From: Viola odorata
Lineage: Eukaryota > Streptophyta > Magnoliopsida > Malpighiales > Violaceae
Assembly (NCBI GenBank): GCA_963691705.1
Contig: OY829540.1
Span: 68,062,367 to 68,126,366 of the forward strand
Reading direction: 5' to 3'
DNA: 64,000 nt
Shown here piece by piece: positions 56,115 through 64,000 of the stretch (its first letter is position 1; each line of letters opens with the position of its first letter). The notes under the pieces were generated by a model that saw only the letters and a list, made by a program, of their open reading frames with translations, searched no databases and was not told the DNA's origin. Position numbers and translations under genes: made by a program.

Positions 56115-56639
56115 TTAAGCAATTCGCCAACCCAATCAACCAATCTACAAAAACCCAGATAACAAAACTAAGAAAAACCTCAAGTTTCAGAGAAAAATGT
56201 AATATTTTCAGTGACAAATCCGAGAGAAACTAACACAAGAAAGACCCAGAAAGTCAGAAACAGAGAATACAATGAAAACCCAAATCGAAAGAAACCCAAA
56301 TTGAGAAGATAGGTACGTAAAGCCCTAACCTTTGGAATCAAAAAACATAAAGAAGCACGTAGTTTCTTGTTGAGTTCTTGTGGGATTGAAGAAAAAGTTC
56401 AAACAAGACCCAGTTCAGTAGTAGAATCGAATCGCCCGATACTCAAAATGGGTCTCTGTTCTGATGCTCTGTTTTGTCCTCTGTTGGTGTGTAGTCATGA
56501 ATTTCAAAGTGAAAGCTACTGGGGGGAGAGAGAGAGAGAGAGCTTTTTTTTCTTATGGCTCTGAAGACGAAACAGATTTTCTCTCTCTAAATTGATACTA
56601 TGTTCTGAAGGAGAAAGAAATCCTTGCATGGAAGCCAAG

Positions 56640-56647
56640 CTATATAG
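56640..56647 (-). promoter_or_regulatory. Possible TATA box of the ZAT gene
   Basis: The minus strand reads CTATATAG about 530 bases before the ATG. It would give a long 5'UTR, perhaps with an intron. A GA repeat lies in the leader at 56526-56541. Confidence 0.3.
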
Positions 56648-58654
56648 GTGTGTAGGTGGTGTGTAGGTGTAGACTGTCACTTTTCCTTATGTTACATTTT
56701 AACTGTACTCGCTTCGCTTGCACATGCTCTGCTGTTGACTGTTGTGCGTTTTGGTCACAGCAAAGACCTTGTGATTTGCGAAAAAATGGTTCTTTCTTGT
56801 GGCAGAAGTAATTTCTTAAATGCCGTTTTGCATTAGAGCAACTCCTTTCCGTTTGTTGGTTTTCTTCGATCTCTATCTCAACTCACACTCTGCATTTTAG
56901 GCACATAAGTATCTTCACAAAAATGCGAAAATTTCTAGTCTTTTTCCAAAATGTTAATTCATTTTTTACACTGTATTTATTAAGTGATGGAGTTTATTTT
57001 TAATGGAGTTCATAAGTATGGAGTTCTCGTAAAACTTTAAAAGTAGACTCTGATATTTACGTAAATCGGGAATGAGATGAATTAACATTACCAATTAGCA
57101 AATAGCAACTTATTATTTACATAAATAAAATGTAAAGCGTAAATTGATATACCATAATTACTTAATTTATATATGTAATTACTTTTCTTCTTTTTTCTTT
57201 TTGGGTTAATTAGCCTTTTACTTAGTTTGCTCACTATCACAAGCTTAGCATGACAAATATTACTTGAAGTGTGTGACCAAGCGACCCAAAGATGAGAAAA
57301 ATGTTAGGGGAAAGAAAAAAGTTTTGATATGCTCATCTGTAATCCATGCGCTTTATTTCACTTGCATTCACCATATGTATAAATTATAATAAAATAAAAT
57401 AAATCACTTACTTACTATCATCTTACACAGCATGAGTTTAGACCTGGAGTGTGATGTGAATAGAAAAAAATAGCACAAGTCCAAAAGAAAAAAAGAAGAA
57501 AATTTTAGTTTACAAAATAAAATACGCAAAAGTTTAGGGAGAAATTATTAGATTTACTCGGTGTATGTAACTCTACGTTCACTTACTTATATCATTAGTG
57601 TAAATAAATGTGAATTCAATTTAATTTTAAAAATGTATCAAATGTTAGTCTTATATTTTTTCTGAGTAAGCGAACCTAGAACTGTATACTTCTTTTTTCT
57701 TCTTTAGGTTATTTTGTTACTTTAGTGAATTTTGGCAACCAACTTTGTGCATTCTATGCTTTGTCAACACTCAAGAAGTAGAATATCACGAATTGATCTG
57801 AAAACTGGATCATGTGTGGCCAGTCCCACAACTTATTCTCTGTATTGATGACGAGGCAGTGTAACTTGTATAGCTAGCAAGAATGAGCAGAGAATATTTC
57901 AAAACTGTAATTTTCCTCTCAAATTAAGATTAATCTCAATCTCGTTCGAATATGGAAAGTTCTAAAAGGAGATAATTAGTAATTAGGTAATTCTTTTAGC
58001 ATAGTTTGCTCCATTCCTGTAGTGAAGAATAGATAGTAAGTCACTTATCAGTTAACTGCATGCATTGATTGTTGTTGCAATTGACTACAAGCAATGTCGT
58101 TTTTAATACCAACAAACGTTTTCTTATGAACTGAAATGAAAATAATCACAGAACAAATACAATCAAAATAAGAGATTGAATTTAGAACCACCTGCACTTT
58201 TGCCATGTTGTTCTGCATTTCACATGTTGACATTTTGTCCATGACAACCCATTATCTGCTCTCAGAAAGAAAAAAATGGTAAAGGAACCTTTTGAAGAGA
58301 CATGAACTGAAGCTTAATTGATAATTCAATAAAAATAGGAGAAGCAATGTGTAAACATTCACCATTTTGTTTATATAGTAAAGTAAACCAGATAATAATC
58401 AAAGTATGTGTCCTAAACAACAAGTACCAGATAAATGTGATACGACTCAAATACAAATGGCAAAACATAGACCCCCTTACTAGACTACCACCACCAACAT
58501 AGTAACGCCAAACGTCCCCCGCTACTACGAGAAAGTAAGAAACAAGGACAGTGCTTAAAAGAAGTAAAACAAAAAAATTGTAAAGAATAGAATTGACCGC
58601 TCCAAACAGTAATCGGTTAACCCCTCAACCCAAGCAAGCTGATCAACTCCTTGG
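56648..58654. other. Intergenic region between ZAT and UGD
   Basis: AT-rich. The right end (about 58480-58654) is the UGD 3'UTR. The left end is the ZAT promoter. No gene is recognised. Confidence 0.5.
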
Positions 58655-60097
58655 TTATGCAATAGCAGGCATGTCCTTGAGCCATCGGTCCAGTGGCTTC
58701 CCGATCGAATACACGATGAAACCAATCTCCCTCAGCTGTTCCGCACTCACAACATTCCTTCCATCAAACACGAAAGCTGGTTTCTGCATGTTCTCGTATA
58801 TCCTCTTGTAGTCAAGAGTCTTGAACTCATCCCACTCGGTCAAAATGCAGATACCGTGGGCTCCCTTGGTTGCCTCGTACGCATCCCAAGTTACACTCAC
58901 TTGCTTAACAGTGGAGGGGCTCATTGGTTGGAGATGAAGAGGATGATCCCAATCAAATTTGTTCATGGTGAGATCCCTCTGAATCTGGTCTTCAGTAACC
59001 TGTGGATCATAGATGCTCAACAAGGCCTTGTCTCCCAACAAACCCTTGCAAACATCGATAGCTGGGGTCTCCCTAGTGTCACCAGTGTCCTTCTTGAAGG
59101 CAAATCCTAGAATGGCAATCTTCTTCTTTGAAACAGTGTTGAACATAGACGAGACAACACGGTTTACGAATCTGTTCTTCTGGTAATCATTGATCTTGAT
59201 GACTTGTTTCCAGTACTCTGCCACCTCTGGAAGACCATTGCACTCGCAGATGTACACCAGATTCAGAATATCCTTCTGGAAGCAAGACCCACCAAAACCA
59301 ACACTAGCATTCAAGAACTTGGGACCAATTCTTGAATCCTTACCAACAGCATATGACACTTCAGCAACATCAGCCCCTGTTGCCTCACAGAGAGCAGACA
59401 TGGCATTAACAGAGGAGATCCTCTGCGCCAAGAAGGCATTGGCTGCAAGCTTAGACAGCTCAGCAGACCAAAGGTTGGTGGTTAGTATGCGGTCCTCAGG
59501 TACCCATTGAGAATAAACATCCTTCAATGCTTTAATGGCCTTCTGCCCTTCTGGGGTTTCCCTACCACCGATAAGGACTCTATCAGGTTCGAACAGATCA
59601 GCGATTGCAGTTCCCTCTGCAAGGAACTCAGGGTTTGATAGGATCTGGAACTTGATCCCCTTGTTGTTGTGGGTCAGAATTTTTTCAATTGCCTCTGCTG
59701 TCTTAACTGGCACTGTTGATTTCTCAACAACAATTTTGTCAGACTTTGAAACATCAGCAATCATACGTGCAGCGCTCTCCCAATATGTCAGATCTGCAGC
59801 TTTACCGGCTCCAAGACCCTGAGTCTTGGTTGGTGTGTTAACAGAAACAAAGACTATATCAGCCTCAGCAACATGTTTCTCCACTTCAGTGCTGAAGAAT
59901 AAGTTCCTTCCCCTGCACTCCTTCACAACATCTTCAAGACCAGGCTCATAGATAGGCAGCTGGTCACTGTTCCATGCTGCAATCCGAGGGACAGAGATGT
60001 CTACGACAGCCACTTCAATTGACGGGCACTTCAGTGCAATGACAGCCATTGTAGGCCCACCTACATATCCGGCTCCAATGCAACAGATCTTCACCAT
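58655..60097 (-). CDS. UGD: UDP-glucose 6-dehydrogenase, intact
   Basis: This enzyme oxidises UDP-glucose to UDP-glucuronate with two NAD+, in the cytosol, feeding cell-wall pectin and hemicellulose synthesis. The coding region is one exon of 480 residues, the usual plant length. The ATG at 60097 ([10 protein letters not shown]) is chosen over the upstream in-frame ATG at 60142, which would add a non-conserved leader that lies in the 5'UTR intron. The Rossmann motif GAGYVGG is at residues 8-14. The catalytic Cys272 sits in [10 protein letters not shown]. The C-terminal UDP-binding domain ends [15 protein letters not shown] 5'UTR intron precedes it. A decayed partial copy is at 49.7-50.1 kb. 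Confidence 0.97.
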   Translation of the reverse strand: MVKICCIGAGYVGGPTMAVIALKCPSIEVAVVDISVPRIAAWNSDQLPIYEPGLEDVVKECRGRNLFFSTEVEKHVAEADIVFVSVNTPTKTQGLGAGKAADLTYWESAARMIADVSKSDKIVVEKSTVPVKTAEAIEKILTHNNKGIKFQILSNPEFLAEGTAIADLFEPDRVLIGGRETPEGQKAIKALKDVYSQWVPEDRILTTNLWSAELSKLAANAFLAQRISSVNAMSALCEATGADVAEVSYAVGKDSRIGPKFLNASVGFGGSCFQKDILNLVYICECNGLPEVAEYWKQVIKINDYQKNRFVNRVVSSMFNTVSKKKIAILGFAFKKDTGDTRETPAIDVCKGLLGDKALLSIYDPQVTEDQIQRDLTMNKFDWDHPLHLQPMSPSTVKQVSVTWDAYEATKGAHGICILTEWDEFKTLDYKRIYENMQKPAFVFDGRNVVSAEQLREIGFIVYSIGKPLDRWLKDMPAIA

Positions 60098-60107
60098 TTT
60101 CCTTCTC

Positions 60108-60577
60108 CTGGTAAACGAAGTAAAATTCACAGTTAAATTCAAGATCTTCAGCTTTTGAAAGTCCTACTATGGATGATCTCACCTCACACAAAAAAAGAAA
60201 AGTGAATCATTCCGACAACTAAAAGTAATCAAAATCAAAACTTCCTATCACCCCAGTATGGCAAAAATATAAGAACAGGTATCACTTAATCATCACAAGC
60301 AAACATCAGTTCCTTCAAGGATTTCAACAACTTTGAGCTAAGAACACTAAGATCTAAACCAAACTACGCAACTTGAAACAGTAGATCTACCACAATTCAG
60401 ATCAAAACGACGCTAGATCTAATCAAATTTCAATTACCAGGCAAACAAATTCCATCATTCAAACAGATCAATTCCCCCGAGCAGTAACACAAATTTCAAA
60501 CAAAATCAAAACCAAAAATGACGAAACTAAAGACAGATCTAGAACAGAGATTGACTGATGGAGACTTGGATTCGTAC
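60108..60577 (-). other. 5'UTR intron of UGD
   Basis: On the minus strand a donor (AAG then GTACGAATCC) at 60577 and an acceptor (TTTACCAG) at 60108 frame a 470-base intron, ending 10 bases before the ATG. Such leader introns are common in plant UGD genes. Confidence 0.65.
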
Positions 60578-60688
60578 CTTTCTTACTGGGCTTTAGCGGC
60601 AAGAGAAGAGATAGAATCGCGGAAGGAGAGGAGACTAGGATTACTGGTTTTGTTTGTTATAACGGAAACCATAGCGGGGGTGGGCGGG

Positions 60689-60696
60689 TTTAAATA
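60689..60696 (-). promoter_or_regulatory. Possible TATA box of UGD
   Basis: The minus strand reads TATTTAAAC, about 110 bases before the leader-intron donor. Start of transcription would then be near 60660. Confidence 0.45.
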
Positions 60697-60914
60697 CACA
60701 CCGGGAATGCGAGATCTACCCCTGTGAAAGTCTGTAATTACTGGTGATTGATGTGGAAATCTCAACGCATTTTTCACTTGGTGGAGAGGGGTAAAATGGT
60801 AACTTGATCTGTCTTTTGGTTGGAAGAGAAGGAGAAAAATATTCCACGCGGTTGTTTGGACAATCAGGCTGCAATCTGGACTGTATATGTATGACTAAAT
60901 TGGGAAAAAGTTTA

Positions 60915-61020
60915 GGTACATCATGATTTAGGATGATGACACGTACTCCCAAATAGTATTAGAATACCACTATTTTTAACACTTTTAGACACGTGTTATC
61001 ATTCTACATCATGATGTACC
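60915..61020. mobile_element. Small MITE-like inverted repeat element
   Basis: The ends are complementary: GGTACATCATGAT on the left and its complement on the right, continuing imperfectly to about 30 bases. Total length is 106 bases. No clear target duplication, so the family is uncertain. Confidence 0.65.
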
Positions 61021-61251
61021 AATGCTTTCCTAGAGGATGCTTTTCTTCCATTTTTTTGTTAATTGGTAAATGAGGAATGAACTTCACTTATATAGCATTT
61101 TCATACATGGAAATTTTGGGTATTAAATATATTGAAAATTTGAACCGCTCATGGTTTGTACGATTCAGTCGTTTCTGACCTGATTTTTTAATTTTTTCTA
61201 TTAATATTAGAGTAACCATTATATTTTAGACCGAAAAATCGACCGGTCTTT

Positions 61252-61452
61252 TATGAATGATTTTAAAATATTGTTATAAGTCAATTAATCACCATATTTT
61301 TTCTTTCTATACAAAAGAGAATTTATTTATTCATTTAATTTTAGGCTGATATGTTTTCATAATGATTTAAAACTATTTTTGCAAGTGAGTTAATCTCCAT
61401 AATTCTTCCATACATACAAAAGAAAATTTATTCATTCATTTATTTTTAGGCT
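61252..61452. repeat. Imperfect direct repeat of about 95 bases
   Basis: Two copies (about 61252-61345 and 61358-61452) share gatttaaaa-, caattaatc-, atacaaaaga- and ttaggctg-type blocks. Short ccggt-rich flanks lie on both sides (near 61240 and 61470), possibly an old transposon. Confidence 0.6.
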
Positions 61453-63120
61453 GGAGTTAAAAAAATCCGGTTCAATGACCGGCCAGGTTCACTGCACACG
61501 AAGACGTGGGTTTCACTTACATGAGCATGCTTTATTTCACATGCAAAAAATAAAATAAGCATGCATTTTACGTATCTAAGATCTAGAAGGAAAATAATAA
61601 TTAAGATACATGTAGAAATCTTCAAAATGAAGCATGAAATTGCTTAAGAAATGGGCAAAAATTGAGTGAGTTTGAAGAAGAGCCCACTACTTTTGGAATT
61701 CTCCGAAAATAACAATGGTTGTTTTATTAATGTCTAAAATATTAATACAAGGTGTGAAACTCAGATTTAAATCTCATTTAAGTTTTTAAAAAATTTGCTA
61801 ATTATAAACCTACGACATAAAAATAATATGCAGTGAACTAAAATGTTGTTATAATATTAAAAACAAATTGTAGATTAAACTAATTTTTGTTCATAGTCTA
61901 GGGTACTATTGTACTTGTCACAGTTTTTGACCATACTTTATAAAATTTTGGCTATTTTATTTGAATTTTTTAAACTAATATAAAGGTTAACTTCCAAGAA
62001 ATCAAGAAACTATAGAGTTGACATTGCAAGCTTTAAATTATATGGGGTAAATGGAAAATTTTATAATTATGTACTATTTTTTATGCAGTTTACCCTTTAC
62101 CCCTAATAATATGCTTCGACTTTTTATACCTAAATGTTTATTTATTTTCTCACTAATGATACTATTTAAATTTTGCTTATGAAATTATGGTTCAACTAAT
62201 TAATGTATATTATTTTTATGACGTAGATTATAATTTCATCTCTAGTAAAAAAAAATTAGGTTTGATTGGGCGTTTTTTAAAAAACCGATCCTAGTTTGCT
62301 TGAATTGGATTAAAATTAGGTTTGATTGTTTTATTTCAATTTCTTCTTCTTCTTCTTTTTTCTAGGAACTAGTTGGACACATTTTTGGTTTCAACTTAAG
62401 ATATAAATGTTGTTACGCACATATTGGGATGTGCAAACAATATCTCATTTTTTTTAGAGGTAGGAAGAATATATGAACATAAATTAAAATTAAAAACATA
62501 GAATATGAATTATAACCGAAATTTAATGTTACTATGAATAATTCTCGAGACACTAAGAATAAGAGTAAAAAACAATATGTACCTCAATTTTAAAATTAGA
62601 GTATAAATTGATTGGATTTTATAAACCTAAAGTATATATATTTGACTAAAAAAATCAGAGTGTGTGATTCAGATTTCGAGTATAAATGTAAAGTTAATTT
62701 TTTAATTTATTCATATATTTTAATCAAGTCTCGTATTTTTATTTTTTTTTGAGAAGTTTTACGAAAATCATACATGTTTAAGAAGAATCCATCTAAATTG
62801 AGTACTCCATAACGGTTGCTAGCAAAATCTCAATCGCCTTCTAATCACCCAAAATTAACGGTCAAAAATCAAAAAAATATTCAAATTAAAATAATCCAAC
62901 GCCCCTACCACACAGAAAACTAGCCGTTACTAAGAGCGTCCGAAACCCTCAACGCTCTCTTTTTCTTTCCGTTCCTCAACATTTCTCATGTCTCATTCAT
63001 TGCGATCAAACCAAACCCATCTCTCTCTTCTGCATCACCAATCCTTCAATTCCTGATTAAAATCAAACCAAAACCCATTTTTTCAATTTTGGTGATTCTT
63101 CAGTTTTGAAGTAATTTCCG

Positions 63121-64000
63121 ATGGATTTGGCCACCAAAAACCCTAAATCAATGACTCCAGTGAAAGAGTCAGAGAACTCAAACCCTAACATCTCCTCCCC
63201 TTATTCAAAGCCAAGAAATTCCCCATTAATGAAATCTGTAAAATCTACCCAGAAATCCACATCGAAGAATCCAAATCCTCCGGTCGCGAGCCAAAGTTTG
63301 GTTCTTTATTCGCCTCGGAACAAGATCAGGGAGAGGAAGTTTGTTGTAGCGAGAAAGAAGACAAAGAAAGAGGGAGAGAATCTAAATCCGACCGTAGATT
63401 GCAAGTGTAAAGACAAGTTTGGAGGAAATGTGAAGAAGTGTTTGTGTGTTGCGTATGAGACTTTGAGGGCTTCACAAGAGGAGTTTTTCAAGAACCGGAG
63501 GGATGCTTATGAAGAGAAAGAAGAAGTGGGGAAAGAAAAGGATTGTGGTTATAAAGAGGAGAGTGATGCTGAAGATGGGGAGATTGAAAAGGGTTTTATG
63601 GCTCAACAAACTCAGATTGAAGGTGGGGCAGGATTCGATGATGAAAACGCAGGGGAGGTTGAGCAGTTGGGTCAAATGGGTACTTCTACAATCAAGAGAA
63701 GAAGGGAAAAGTTGCTTGAAGAGGCCAGGAATAGTGTACCTGAAAGTGGGTTAGTGAAGCATCTAGTTAAGGCTTTTGAGAAGCTTACTACTACCATTCC
63801 GAAACCAAAGGAATCTGACGAGAAGGAAGATGGGGGAGGTAAGGAGGATAGAAAGAAGCCAATGCAATGGGCTTTACCTGGTTTGCAGCATCCTAAAGTT
63901 ACTCAGTCTCAGGAACACTCTTCTTCATTTACAGTGCCTGGATTCCAGCCTCCTGAGGTATCTGATCCACGGGTGTCTTCTTCATCATTCTGCACATCTG
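63121..64000 (+). CDS. Unrecognised basic plant protein, 5' part (runs off the window)
   Basis: The ATG at 63121 opens 293 codons with no stop before the window ends. The N-terminus is rich in Ser, Pro, Lys and Asn. A basic block, SPRNKIRERKFVVARKK, is at residues 64-80. A cysteine cluster (CKCKDKF, KKCLC) is at 94-109. An acidic stretch follows (about 132-157). A predicted amphipathic helical region is at 191-222 (RRREKLLEEARNSVPE, then VKHLVKAFEKL). The last part loosely resembles plant calmodulin-binding segments, but that is unproven. A CT-rich leader precedes the ATG. I do not know its function. Confidence 0.75.
   Translation, partial: MDLATKNPKSMTPVKESENSNPNISSPYSKPRNSPLMKSVKSTQKSTSKNPNPPVASQSLVLYSPRNKIRERKFVVARKKTKKEGENLNPTVDCKCKDKFGGNVKKCLCVAYETLRASQEEFFKNRRDAYEEKEEVGKEKDCGYKEESDAEDGEIEKGFMAQQTQIEGGAGFDDENAGEVEQLGQMGTSTIKRRREKLLEEARNSVPESGLVKHLVKAFEKLTTTIPKPKESDEKEDGGGKEDRKKPMQWALPGLQHPKVTQSQEHSSSFTVPGFQPPEVSDPRVSSSSFCTS

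Larger units (their letters stand above)
60700..63120. other. Intergenic region between UGD and the gene at 63121
   Basis: AT-rich, containing one MITE and one direct repeat listed separately. The stretch at 62930-63120 is the probable leader of the next gene (CT-rich). No gene is seen in between. Confidence 0.5.

Overview
This is eudicot nuclear DNA. The evidence is spliced genes with GT-AG introns, AT-rich intergenic DNA, and plant-only families (BAG8, YLS8, UGT83A, plastidial starch phosphorylase, RFL-type PPR proteins, a ZAT zinc finger, UDP-glucose dehydrogenase). MITEs, a hAT element, a MULE-like element and LTR retrotransposons are also present. I cannot assign a species. Exon joins were made by eye from splice sites and reading frame.

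Left end (1-8.4 kb): the 5' part of a BAG8 co-chaperone gene; a truncated CYP76-like P450 pseudogene; a UGT83A-like glycosyltransferase locus with one first exon and two tandem second exons, both damaged; and an intact YLS8/DIM1 U5-snRNP gene. From 10.2 to 17.8 kb lies a 15-exon plastidial alpha-glucan phosphorylase gene, complete in exon order but carrying at least six disabling lesions.

Centre (18-38 kb): a cluster of four large duplicated segments. Each carries a restorer-like (RFL) PPR gene on the minus strand and shares 3' flanking sequence. Copies A (20.0-21.8 kb) and C (32.0-33.8 kb) are intact 594-residue proteins. Copies B and D are pseudogenes, D being a mosaic. Between the copies lie an EDR2-like pseudogene, a serine carboxypeptidase exon, a CYP79 tail, an F-box start, a small copia-type element with a 5-bp target duplication, and several MITEs. 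One MITE has exact empty sites in sister copies.

38-47.5 kb: a hAT-type element containing a tRNA-Leu-like sequence, then a two-finger C2H2 gene split by a 5.5-kb Ty3/gypsy element. That element has apparently identical 531-bp LTRs and a perfect 5-bp target duplication, so the insertion is recent. Its structure is unusual: a truncated gag ORF, no protease, an extra internal LTR-like sequence with a TATA box, then a separate intact RT-RNase H-integrase ORF.

Right end (48-64 kb): an MSH6 relic; a SANT/ELM2-type nuclear protein gene whose 3' end is fused to a copied UDP-glucose dehydrogenase fragment; an intact five-finger ZAT gene; an intact UDP-glucose dehydrogenase gene (the apparent source of that fragment) with a 5'UTR intron; and the start of an unrecognised basic protein running off the window.

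The genes form no shared pathway. The window reads as a few conserved housekeeping genes bordering a fast-evolving PPR cluster and much gene debris. The candidates most worth following up are the diversified RNA-contact residues of the PPR copies and the split, internally promoted retrotransposon.
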